Shown here in pieces: positions 9,006 to 18,215 of a stretch of DNA of 64,000 bases (position 1 is the first letter of the stretch; each line of letters opens with the position of its first letter). Source of the stretch: Nannochloropsis salina CCMP1776 (Eukaryota; Sar; Eustigmatophyceae; Eustigmatales; Monodopsidaceae); NCBI GenBank assembly GCA_004565275.1, contig SDOX01000010.1:629446-693445 (forward strand). Direction: 5' to 3'. Under the pieces are notes generated by a model. It was not told where the DNA came from. It was given only the letters and a program-made list of their open reading frames with translations, and ran no database searches. Both the position numbers and the translations under genes were made by a program.

Positions 9006-10229
9006 ATGGCCCTCAAAGCAAAAAAGCCAAAGGACACCTCATTGGATGCAGGGGGGGGGAAAGGAAAAACTGGTCAAAAGAAAGAAGTTGATTCCCGCCT
9101 AGCAAAGCCAGTAAAGGACGTAAAGAAGGGTAGCAATGATGCGGAAGACCGTAAAAGCGGGGCTGAAGGCGCTAGTAATAGTTCCTCTGACAGCCCTCCT
9201 GAGACATTACAGACCAACAGCGCGGATTTTGTTGCCTTGTCTGAAGCTGTAAAGAAGAAGATGGCGATTCAAGCTGCAAAGGATCAAAGAAAAGAAGGAA
9301 AAGCCAAGGCGCGAAAGGCCGCTGCCGCTGCGAAAGCAAGCAAACCCAACACAGTCATTTACTTGGGCCACGTCCCCCACGGGTTTTTCGAGGACCAGAT
9401 GCGAGCTTTTTTTGGTCAATTTGGAGACGTTAAACATGTCCGCTTGAGTCGGTCCAAGAAGACAGGAAAATCTCGCGGGTACGCGTTCTTGGAATTCGCG
9501 GAGGCGGAAGTGGCAAGCGTTGTGGCTGAGACGATGCAGGGATATTACCTGGGAGGCCGCAAGCTAGTGTGCGAGGTGCTGCCGCCCAGCAGGGTGCATC
9601 CCAAGCTTTTCTTAGATGCCGACAAGAAATGGCGCGTCATTCCCTGGCGACAATTAGAGAAGGATCGTCGCACAGCGCCCAAGACGGAGGAGGAAGCGCG
9701 AAAATGCCTGAGCCGGTTGATACGGGGGGATAACCGTAAACGCAAACGGCTGGCCGGCTTGGGCATTCAATACGACTTCCCTGGTTATGAGGCAACGGCG
9801 TCCCAGGCATATGTGAAACGGAAGAAGGACGATTTGGCTGTGGAGGCGGAGAAGAGTGAAGGGAAGTCGGGGGCCGGAGGGTTGGCGCAGAGGGTGCGTG
9901 GGCAGGGGGGGGACAATGGCGGAGGGAAAGGGAAAAGAAGGATGACAGAGCCCGAGGCTGAGGCGGTGCCGGAGGAGAAGGTGAAAGGAAACGCGAGCAG
10001 CAAGAAGAAGGCCAAGGTCGGCACTCTGGATGAAGTTTCCTCGACCCCGAAGGGGGGCAAGCGCACCGAAAAAGAGACTGGAGGGGCAGTGGCTACACCG
10101 AGCACCACCGGCAAAAAGTCACCTGCCGTCCTTGATGCAGACCAAGTAGTCAAGAAATCGGCGGCCCAAACAGGGGGAGTAGGGGGAAAGAAGGGCGGAA
10201 AGAAAGGCGCAGCAAGCAAGAAAAAGTGA
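9006..10229 (+). CDS. Nucleolar RRM protein, NIFK/Nop15-like
   Basis: RNA-binding protein of 407 residues expected in the nucleolus, where Nop15 and human NIFK act in 60S pre-rRNA processing. An RRM lies at about residues 117-195: RNP2 is VIYLGHVPHGF and RNP1 is KSRGYAFLEF. The typical NIFK/Nop15 continuation follows: LVCEVLPPSRVHPKLF, then an Arg-rich helix and GIQYDFPGY. The N-terminal 100 residues and the last 150 are Lys/Glu/Gly-rich and disordered, with several Lys clusters that would serve as nucleolar signals. The gene has no visible intron. It converges with the CMSS1-like gene, another nucleolar protein, with 185 bases between the two stop codons. Confidence 0.85.
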   Translation: MALKAKKPKDTSLDAGGGKGKTGQKKEVDSRLAKPVKDVKKGSNDAEDRKSGAEGASNSSSDSPPETLQTNSADFVALSEAVKKKMAIQAAKDQRKEGKAKARKAAAAAKASKPNTVIYLGHVPHGFFEDQMRAFFGQFGDVKHVRLSRSKKTGKSRGYAFLEFAEAEVASVVAETMQGYYLGGRKLVCEVLPPSRVHPKLFLDADKKWRVIPWRQLEKDRRTAPKTEEEARKCLSRLIRGDNRKRKRLAGLGIQYDFPGYEATASQAYVKRKKDDLAVEAEKSEGKSGAGGLAQRVRGQGGDNGGGKGKRRMTEPEAEAVPEEKVKGNASSKKKAKVGTLDEVSSTPKGGKRTEKETGGAVATPSTTGKKSPAVLDADQVVKKSAAQTGGVGGKKGGKKGAASKKK

Positions 10230-10414
10230 GCTGGTTGCCTCCCCAGGAGGGAGTCCTCGTTTGACGTGCGGCGCCATGCTCTCTAACACCTCGTCCTTTG
10301 GCACAAGAAAGAAAACAACAATATGGCGAAAAGACTACAGGCATCCATTTTGCCATGCTTTGTGAATGTGTAGGTGCTTTTTTTGTTGGACGCTCCCCTC
10401 CCAGCTTCCTCCCC

Positions 10415-11353
10415 TTAGAACAGGGCTAGTCTCAAGCGATCCCTCGCCTCTGAAGAAGACCTGGCCGCCATGGCCTTCAAGACGTGGTCCCGCAGGAAGA
10501 CGGCCGTGTCCGCGGCCAGGCCCGGGAGGTGGAGGAGGTCGAAACCTTTCGAGTCCTTGAAGCTGGTGTCCAGAACGACCAGCCGACAACGATCCAGGGA
10601 GAGGGCGCCCATCTCCAGCAACTTGGACAGACGGTTCGGCGTACCCACTGCCAGGGCATGGAATTCACTTTGCAGCACTTCTACCTGTGCGGGCACTTTT
10701 AGATGCTTCGCGAAGAGTTTGGCTGTCTTGAGGTTCCTGAGCTTGATCCGGAGATCCTTGGCGAGCTCATTTGCCCGCACGGCGGAGGAAGAAAGCAAGA
10801 CAACGAAGGGCATGCCCTTTTCACGCTGAGATTTGTCGGTGGCTATCATTTGCAGCTGCGGAAAGGCACTTTGTAGAAACTCGGTCACGTTGGCGCCACC
10901 TTCAGCGGTGGGTTGCGCAGGCTGGCTCCGTGGCAACGGTCTGGATTTCCTTTTCCGGCCGGGCGTGGACGCGGATGGCATGGACGAGGACACTGGTAAG
11001 GCAAAGCAGTCGGGAGGAAAGAGGTTCGCGTCCGCGTCGAGCGGGGAAATGCTCAGCAGGCTCACATACCGCTTCCATAGGTAGGAGGACAGTGCCTCCG
11101 CCGTCACCAACGACGGGGTCGTCTCCATGAGCTGAGGCTTCCTTTTCCTTTTCTTTTTCTTCTTCTTCTTGTCTGATGCCTCTCCAGCTGTCTCCTCCCC
11201 GACCTCGTCCACGGCTCCGCCCTCATCCTCACCCTCTTTAACCTCCTCCCGCAAGTGTTTCTTTACGGGCAAACCGCTTTTGGAGTGCCTGGATGCAGCT
11301 CTTTTGGTTCCTTTCGCGAGTTCTTGGTCAGACTGTGTGTCGAGTGTCTCCAT
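10415..11353 (-). CDS. CMSS1-like ribosome biogenesis protein
   Basis: 312 residues. The C-terminal half matches the Cms1/CMSS1 (C3orf26) family, which is linked to the small-subunit processome: VVLLSSSAVRANELAKDLR, KLFAKHLKVPAQVEVL, LAVGTPNRLSKLLEMGALSL and VVLDTSFKDSKGFDLLHLPG appear in the family's order. This resembles a DEAD-helicase-like fold that lacks the helicase motifs. The N-terminal 75 residues are acidic and then carry a long Lys/Arg run (DKKKKKKKRKRKP), a strong nuclear or nucleolar signal. The start at 11353 is the only ATG before that region. It shares its upstream region with the glycosidase gene. Confidence 0.85.
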   Translation of the reverse strand: METLDTQSDQELAKGTKRAASRHSKSGLPVKKHLREEVKEGEDEGGAVDEVGEETAGEASDKKKKKKKRKRKPQLMETTPSLVTAEALSSYLWKRYVSLLSISPLDADANLFPPDCFALPVSSSMPSASTPGRKRKSRPLPRSQPAQPTAEGGANVTEFLQSAFPQLQMIATDKSQREKGMPFVVLLSSSAVRANELAKDLRIKLRNLKTAKLFAKHLKVPAQVEVLQSEFHALAVGTPNRLSKLLEMGALSLDRCRLVVLDTSFKDSKGFDLLHLPGLAADTAVFLRDHVLKAMAARSSSEARDRLRLALF

Positions 11354-11718
11354 CTCATCGTTATTCGAGGGCGCTGGTTCAAACTAGAGGCAGGACGTTC
11401 GTGTATATGAGCACGGGGCGGTTTGGATAGTCAAGGGCTGCGGGCCTTTCAGTGTTTCCAAAAGGACTTTTCTCACCTCGTCTCCTTGCAGCCCCTCCGC
11501 GTCGGCCTCCATGTCGTAGGCTTCAATATTGTCGTCCAACGCGTCCCCCATGCTGCTGTGAGGAGGTTTAAACGTGTCGAATGTGTGACTGCGCGCGAGG
11601 AGGGGATCGTGGGTGGAACCCGATGACTCGCTGCTGTGTCGCCCACTCCCCCTCTCTGGACAAGTTGACTTCCGGTTTCCAAGTTCACTTGAACATATGC
11701 ACCACTGTCACTGCAGGG
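11354..11718. other. Intergenic region, divergent promoters (365 bases)
   Basis: Lies between the CMSS1-like gene (leftward) and the GH3 gene (rightward). The GH3 frame is open back to an ATG at 11581, but that part does not look like protein of this family. Nothing else was seen. Confidence 0.4.
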
Positions 11719-14573
11719 ATGCCGGCCATGGATGAACGGCGCCAACGACTGCGTTGCGGCGGTCGTTTGCTTCTCTTCCACTGCGTCCTTGCCGTCATAG
11801 GTCCCGCAAAGGCTCGCGAGGCGACCTCTGATCCTATGTTCCGCCCCTTTAATTCTATCGACCGAGCCCACGCCTGTGACTCTGCTGGTTCATTTGCCGA
11901 CGCCGCCTACTGCAATATGTCCTTGTCAATAGACGAGCGCGTGGAAGACCTACTCGCTCGCCTGACGCAGGAGGAAAAGGTGAGGATGGCTGGGCTTGTA
12001 CATATAATTTCATTTGAAAGGGCTACACAGGGAAACGATTTCAAGCACGTGTATCGTGATTTTCCGCTTGACCATCTATCTCCGCTTGGCACTCGTCACC
12101 AGATCTCCCTCCTCGTGAATGCAGCGCCAGGGATACCGCACCAAGCCCTGCCCGCGTACGAGTGGTGGTCCGAGGCCCTCCACGGGGTCGGCCTCTCCCC
12201 TGGGGTGACCTTCGCGCCTCCTACCCCCACCGCCACGTCCTTCCCTCAGGTCGTCACCACCTCCCAGTCCTTCAATCCGGCCCTCATGCAGGCCATTGGG
12301 GCCGCCATCAGCACTGAGGGTCGCGCCTTCAACAATGTGGGGCACGCGGGCAACACCTACTGGGCCCCAAACATCAACGTCTTCCGCGACCCTCGGTGGG
12401 GCCGGGGCCAGGAGACGCCCGGGGAAGACCCCTTTCTATCGGGCGTGTACGCGGCCAGCTTCGTCCGGGGAATGCAGGAGGGCGAGGACCCCCGGTATTT
12501 GAAAACCTCGGCCTGTTGCAAGCACTTTGCGGCCTACTCGGTGGAAAACCTCTACAATGGCACACACCGCCACAATTTCGACGCGCGGGTCACGCCGCAG
12601 GACATGGCTGACACCTATCTCCCTGCTTTCGAGGCCTGCGTGAAGGAGGGTAGGGCCTCGGCACTCATGTGCTCGTATAACGCCATCAATGGCGTCCCTG
12701 CCTGCGCGGACGCGGAGCTCCTCAACGCGCTGGCCCGGGGATCCTGGGGCTTCGACGGCTACATCACCAGCGACTGCGGCGCCATCGCCGATATCTGGAC
12801 TCGGCACAATTACACGAACACGCCCGAGGAGGCCTGCCAGGTCGCTTTGGAAGCCGGATGCGACCTGGACTGCTCGACCTTCTATCAGGAGCATTGCCCC
12901 CACGCCCTCTCCCAGGGCCTGGTCACGGGCGCGGACGTCGACACGGCCCTCAGCCATCTCTTCCGCGTTCAGTTTCGGCTGGGCATGTTCGACGCGGAGG
13001 AGGGACAGATCTACACCAAGTACGGGCTGGAGCGCTTGAATACGCCGGAGCACCTGGAGTTCGCTCTGGAGGCGGCCAGGCAGGGCATCGTGCTCTTGAA
13101 AAATCAGGGCCCGGTCTTGCCTCTGCCGCGCGCGGGGCTTACGAACGAGCAGGGTGGGGGGCGTCTGCCCGCTGCTCCCTTGGGGGCGGACGCGTGGACA
13201 AGCACCTTTCTCCGCCATCATCGACGTGTCGAGGCCCCACCCGAGGGGCCGTTGCCTGCGGGTGAAAGCGTTTCCCTCGTGGCGGTGGTTGGGCCCCATG
13301 CCAACGCCACCCAGGCCCTGCTGGGCAACTACCGAGGTATTCCACCCTACATTGTCAGCCCGATCGAGGGAATCCGTGCCTATGTCCCCGACGCTCTCTT
13401 CGCGCCAGGCTGTGGCATCAACAGCTCCTCGGAACAGGCATTCGCGGATGCTGAATCCGCGGTTTCATCGGCCCATGTGACGGTGCTGATCCTGGGCTTG
13501 GACGTGTCCATCGAGGACGAAGGGAAGGATCGGACCAGCCTCGAGCTGCCCGTGCCCCAAGTCGAGTTGGCAGGTCGGGTCCTGGACGCCGCCTTGGGCC
13601 GCCCGGTGGTGGTGGTGCTCGTGGGCGGAGGGGCAGTCGACGTGGACTTCTTGGCGCGGGATGACCGTGTCGCCGCCATGCTCTTTGCGGGCTACCCAGG
13701 TAGGAACCTTACTCGGTGCGAGGCATGCGAGGGAGGGGTGCGAGGTGGGAGAATCCGAAGTGTCCGGGACATAGAAGGACTCAGGTCATGTCTATGATTC
13801 GTCAGAGGGGCGCATTCCATGCGTTGGTGACTCCAGCCTAAACGCGAAGGCCTGCAAGTGGTAGACTCCGGTGCTATACTTCTCACGATATGTTTCAATC
13901 CTTCTCCTTCCGCTCGTGCACAGGCCAGGCAGGCGGGCAGGCGCTCGCAGAGATCCTGTTTGGAGACGTGAACCCCAGCGGACGCCTCACACAAACCTTT
14001 TACCCAGCATCGTTTGTGACGCAGGCTGATGCAGGGGACATGCGGATGCGACCTGACCATAGCGATGGCTTCCCTGGACGTACGTATCGGTTTTACGATG
14101 GCCCGACTGTTTTTCCCTTTGGGCACGGCCTGAGCTATACATCGTTCGAGATCGAAGCCATTGCGTGTCCAGAAGAAGAGAGAGATAGACCACACTATGC
14201 AGGTTACGACGTGGTCGGAAACCGAGGGACTGGTGGGAGAGAGGCTGCAATCTATTTGACAACCGCTAGGCCCCACGATTCGAAGGTAATGAGCCGGATA
14301 TGCGTACGGGTTAAAAACACCGGCTCTCGGGCAGGGCGTGCCACACTCATAGGATTTCTGAGGCCGCCTTACGGCGTTGGTTCAGACGCACCGCGACGCT
14401 CGTTGCGTGCCTTCGGTAGCATTTCGCTTGCTGCTCAGCAAGAAGCCGTTGCTATTGTGCAGGTGACGGAGGCGGATGTCAGCTTGGCAGATACTGCGGG
14501 GATGTTCCACCGTGTGCAAGGCGAATGGACTTTTGAAATGGAGGGCTTGCAGGTACCGGTGCTAGTCGTGTGA
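11719..14573 (+). CDS. Secreted GH3 beta-xylosidase-like glycoside hydrolase
   Basis: Exons 11719-11979, 12103-13699 and 13924-14573 give 835 residues. The start was placed at 11719 (or 11728) so that the protein begins with a secretory signal (GGRLLLFHCVLAVIGPAKA). The plant and fungal beta-xylosidase pattern is complete: LARLTQEEK, then LVNAAPGIPH, YEWWSEALHGV, FPQVVTTSQSFN, WAPNINVFRDPRWGRGQETP, GEDPFLSG, KHFAAYSVE, YITSDCGA (the Asp is the expected nucleophile), SIEDEGKDRTSLELP (acid/base Glu region) and, in the last exon, FGDVNPSGRL and FPFGHGLSYT. A C-terminal fibronectin-like domain ends the protein. The first intron (123 bases) is in frame and stop-free; without removing it, 41 residues would be inserted between EEK and ISLLVN, where the family has none. 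Role: probably removes xylose or related sugars from cell-wall glycans. Confidence 0.88.
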
Positions 14574-14818
14574 GTGGAAGTACTGTGGAGAGAAGGAAAG
14601 CAGACAAACGGGGTAGGAGGTTGACCGGCACAATATGGTTAGTAGCCACGTAAACCGCAAAGCCCGAAAAGGTATGGAAGAGGACAAGAGCGTCTAGCCA
14701 AAGAAGCAAAAATTGTACAGTAAGAGTAGTCACGGACTGGGAATTTTCAGAAAATTTCACCTGGTCTCCATGGACAGATTGACATAAGTCCCCGCTTGGA
14801 ATACTTCTAGGCCCATGC

Positions 14819-16114
14819 ATGCTTCCGTTTGTTCGCGACTCCTTTCTCACTCACTTCCCGACCCACAATCGCTACTATTTTCTTCGTAGGAAACATTCTC
14901 ACGACAATCAGCTGCATGCAAGCCCCATAAAGTCAATGAAGACAAAGTATTATGCCGTGAAGGTGCCCATGCGCGCCATTTTTACCTCCTGGTCCGAGTG
15001 CCACGCAGTGGTGAACGGGGCAGGAAACGCTACCTTCAAGTCTTTCTCGTCATTAGATGAGGCCAGGGCATTTATGGAAGATGGCCTGGAATCACAACAA
15101 TACACAGGACAGGAGAGAAGGAGGAAAAGCCATGGCTCGCAGATTTTTTCAGAGCAGGATCTCAAGGATTGTGGGATGCTTCAAGATGGGATTGATGAAG
15201 AGCGGGAGCAAAATATCGAAGGCTTACGTGCAAACAGTGGGGCAGAAACACGAAAGGAATATATGGCAAGATCGTCCACTCCGCACACTGACATGGATAA
15301 TCATGCGTGCGGGACAGGAGGCGCTCGTTGTGCAGCCAATGAGGAGCGAAGGAAACGGAAGAGGACGAAAGAGGAACATGCACAGGACGTAAGCCAGGGA
15401 CAAGACCCTTTTGCCCAGGAATGCGGTGACGCTCCATTGACAGGCCGCCTGGGATCCAGAATAGGAGGCGGTTCTATTTGTACAGTTGGCATGAAAGAGC
15501 TAGCCGGAGAGGGCCGTGGCGACCAGGAAGATGAAGATGATGACTTCGACGATGAAAGCTCCCGAGTGACAGAGCCAATACCCGCCATCATTCTTTCCCC
15601 CACCGATATATCTCCCAACATTCCTAGCCAAGACGTGTCCTCGACTGCTTTCCTCCAGAGGAGCCCGCGCTTCGTCGATGCGGGAGTTTTGTTTTTCGAT
15701 GGTGGGGCTCGGGGCAATCCGGGCGTCTCCGGCGGCGGTGCAGTCATGTTCGACTGCGACAACAAGCAATTGTGGACCCTTTCCGTGTTCCTGGGCTCCG
15801 ATAAAACCAACAACCAAGCGGAATATTTGGCGCTTTATCACGGCTTGGAGGAGGCGGCCCGTAGGGGGGTCAGGACCCTCCACGCCCGAGGGGACTCATT
15901 GCTGGTGATCCGGCAGATGGAAGGCGTTTGGAAGGTGAAGAACAAAGCAATCATGCGCCTCCACGCGCAGGTCAAAGCCTTGGCGCGTCGTTTTCGCGCG
16001 CTCACCTTCCAGCACGTCCCCCGGGCCGAGAACACAGTGGCGGACGCCTTGGCCAACGTCGCCATGGACAAGAGGCACGCGATCCCCGTCGTGGAGGAGG
16101 CGGGTCTGGGCTAA
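14819..16114 (+). CDS. Ribonuclease H1 with N-terminal hybrid-binding domain
   Basis: Cuts the RNA strand of RNA-DNA hybrids. The ATG at 14819 gives 431 residues; an in-frame ATG at 14936 would start directly at the hybrid-binding domain (KYYAVKVPMRAIFTSWSECH, then FKSFSSLDEARAFM). The 39 residues before it are basic and could be a mitochondrial presequence, so two start sites could give nuclear and mitochondrial forms, as in animal RNase H1. A disordered, charged linker of about 200 residues follows. The catalytic domain has all four acids: Asp in FFDGGARGNPG (about residue 293), Glu in NNQAEY (about 332), Asp in ARGDSLLV (about 357) and Asp in VADALANV (about 408). Confidence 0.9.
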   Translation: MLPFVRDSFLTHFPTHNRYYFLRRKHSHDNQLHASPIKSMKTKYYAVKVPMRAIFTSWSECHAVVNGAGNATFKSFSSLDEARAFMEDGLESQQYTGQERRRKSHGSQIFSEQDLKDCGMLQDGIDEEREQNIEGLRANSGAETRKEYMARSSTPHTDMDNHACGTGGARCAANEERRKRKRTKEEHAQDVSQGQDPFAQECGDAPLTGRLGSRIGGGSICTVGMKELAGEGRGDQEDEDDDFDDESSRVTEPIPAIILSPTDISPNIPSQDVSSTAFLQRSPRFVDAGVLFFDGGARGNPGVSGGGAVMFDCDNKQLWTLSVFLGSDKTNNQAEYLALYHGLEEAARRGVRTLHARGDSLLVIRQMEGVWKVKNKAIMRLHAQVKALARRFRALTFQHVPRAENTVADALANVAMDKRHAIPVVEEAGLG

Positions 16115-16440
16115 GGTTGTTAGACAACGTCGAAAAGGGAAGACCGGGGATACGACGGACCGCGCGCCTGGGATCAGCATGGGGAGGGAGCCAAGCGGTC
16201 GTGGAAGGGCCGTGCCTGGCACTCTCTGGCGTGTGCGTGTGCTCGGAGTTTTGTATGTGTTCATTAAAAAAGAGAGGAAAGGCGTAAACTTCCCACAAAA
16301 AAAGTCTCAGCCCTCGCTCGTGCACGCACTGCGCTTGACCCGAATTATCTGTGACAGACCTCAGTCTGACATTGTCGGGACGCTTGCTCTAGATGACTTC
16401 GATTTTTATTACCAATGATTAAGTCCGCCGCGTGGAAAAA
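16115..16440. other. Intergenic region between convergent genes (326 bases)
   Basis: 3' flanks of the RNase H1 and PfkB kinase genes. It is AT-richer than the coding sequence and holds no gene that I can support. Confidence 0.4.
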
Positions 16441-17676
16441 CTATACATCACACCTAATTTCCTTCAAATTGTCAATTATTTCCAGTTGATCCCGCGGAGG
16501 CGCCGACGCGCCCGCTTTGGTCACATTGTGGCCGCCCATGGCGCATCCCATCCGCAAGGCCTGTCCCCATTCCCACGACTCCCTTGTCCCGTTCCCCGGG
16601 GCCGCGATTTTTTTCACAAAATCCGTCAGAAGGCTGTACAAGACTCCTGCATTAAAAGCGTCACCTGCGCCTGTGGTATCTACAATTTCTTTGAGCGGAC
16701 ATGTCTGCCTCATTTCGCGGCGTCTCTCCCCTTCCTTCACAGATGCGAAAGCTCCTCCCGCCCCCAACGTGACGATTACATGTTTCACCCCACTCTCTAC
16801 AAAGTAGCGACATGCGTCCGCAATTCCATTTTCTCTGGAGATTGCCAAAGCCTCCATCTCGTTGGGCACAATTAAATCCAGGTGGGGTAATGTGTCACGA
16901 ATGCCACCCTCCCACTTGCCCGACGCGTCGCACTGCGGGCTGAGGCTTGTAAAAATGCCTCGTGACTGACAATCACGTAGCAGCCCTGGCAGAAAGCGCC
17001 AGAGCGATGGACAGTTGTAGTAGCCGGCAATGTGTATGAATTGGCTCCTGTAGATGGTGGAGACGTCGAGTTGATCGCCACTGAGGGTGGCGACGACTCC
17101 CCGATGTGTAATGAATGCACGGTCCTCAGACCCGGAGAGGCAAATACATACACCCGTTGTTGCATTTGTGGTTTCCTTGTTGGGCGTGGATCCAGACGAC
17201 TCTTTCCTGGAAGCTTCTTCGAGAGATGAGGAGGTGGAAATCCGTACATATTGGCCTTGCACCGCGGCCTTAATTTTTTCCCTCAAGAAGGATCCAAAAG
17301 AGTCGTCTCCTAAAGCTGTGTGCAACACCACCCGGGGTGTAATATGGGATTCTAGAGGAAATAAGCGCAGCAAGCTGGCAAGTTGCAGCGCGGAGTTGCA
17401 GGCAGAGCCCCCCGGAGTCAGTTCTATTGGGGCGTCGGTCAGAGCGTCTGTTCCCCATTCGGGCAAATTTTTGATGCCTTGAACCACGACATCGCAAAAG
17501 GTATCCCCAAGAATCGAGATTTGATAATGTGGCGTGGGGGGGGGGTTGTCTTCTGACGCGTGCTCCGCTTCTTGTTTTTTCTTTTTGAGTGCCTGACGAC
17601 GAATGTACAGAGCTCCTACTAGAGCAAGCACAGCAATTGCTGTAATGGACGCGGCGGAGCGATTTCTCACAGGCAT
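16441..17676 (-). CDS. Membrane-anchored PfkB-family sugar kinase
   Basis: 411 residues. ATP-dependent kinase of the ribokinase/PfkB family: near the N-terminus of the domain lies the ILGDTFCDVVV strand, then the substrate-side motif TPGGSACNSALQLA (the usual GGxxxN), then DLIVPNEMEALAISRE, and the C-terminal signature IVDTTGAGDAFNAGVLY (about residues 333-350; the Asp of GAGD is the catalytic base). A single hydrophobic segment at residues 9-25 (ASITAIAVLALVGALYIRR) precedes a Lys-rich stretch and probably anchors the enzyme in a membrane or directs it to an organelle, which is uncommon for this soluble family. The substrate cannot be told; adenosine, fructose and ribose kinases all share these motifs. 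Confidence 0.85.
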   Translation of the reverse strand: MPVRNRSAASITAIAVLALVGALYIRRQALKKKKQEAEHASEDNPPPTPHYQISILGDTFCDVVVQGIKNLPEWGTDALTDAPIELTPGGSACNSALQLASLLRLFPLESHITPRVVLHTALGDDSFGSFLREKIKAAVQGQYVRISTSSSLEEASRKESSGSTPNKETTNATTGVCICLSGSEDRAFITHRGVVATLSGDQLDVSTIYRSQFIHIAGYYNCPSLWRFLPGLLRDCQSRGIFTSLSPQCDASGKWEGGIRDTLPHLDLIVPNEMEALAISRENGIADACRYFVESGVKHVIVTLGAGGAFASVKEGERRREMRQTCPLKEIVDTTGAGDAFNAGVLYSLLTDFVKKIAAPGNGTRESWEWGQALRMGCAMGGHNVTKAGASAPPRDQLEIIDNLKEIRCDV

Positions 17677-18215
17677 ACCTTGAACAATGTAGAAACAAAA
17701 GACTATCAGACTATCATGAATGTTATAATATCAATTTGCGGTGTGCAGGTATTCCTGTAAAAGAATTAACAACAGCAAAGCAGGAGGGGGTGGGGAGGTT
17801 ATTGCCCCTTTGAAAGAAAGAAGCACGCCACGATGCCATTATGCGTCACGGTACAACGTCGAAGAAGAATTTTTTGGTTCGGTGCAGAAGGGAAAAGTAA
17901 AGTGAAATCCCGCAAGCATCGGCATTGAGCAAAAGGATGAAATGATGTGCTTTACCATCTACTAGTAGTTTTGCCGCAGCCAACTGGAAGACCTGCTCTC
18001 GCCGTACACGCGCCCCTCTCATTACCTGGAATAAAAAAACACAAGCATCGCAAAACCAAATTGTAGTTGTCAAACCCAGCTCACAAGTTACCTTATTTTC
18101 TAACTAACTTCCTCTGGCTATCAGCTTTCAACAGGCACAGGCTTAACACCTCTCGTTGGTCGTTTCCTATGCCTCTCTTCCTCCGAAGAACTGCATTCCT
18201 CTTCTCAATCCAGAA
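17677..18215. other. Intergenic region between divergent genes (539 bases)
   Basis: Upstream of the PfkB kinase (leftward) and the G-patch gene (rightward). A minus-strand stretch at about 17846-18030 reads as an open, plausible peptide (VRREQVFQLAAAKLLVDGKA) after an acceptor-like TTATTCCAG, but I found no joining exon, so it is not called as a gene. Confidence 0.35.

Noticed and set aside
12436-13299. 287-codon frame antisense to the GH3 gene
   Set aside because: Falls entirely within a well-supported exon; no domain.
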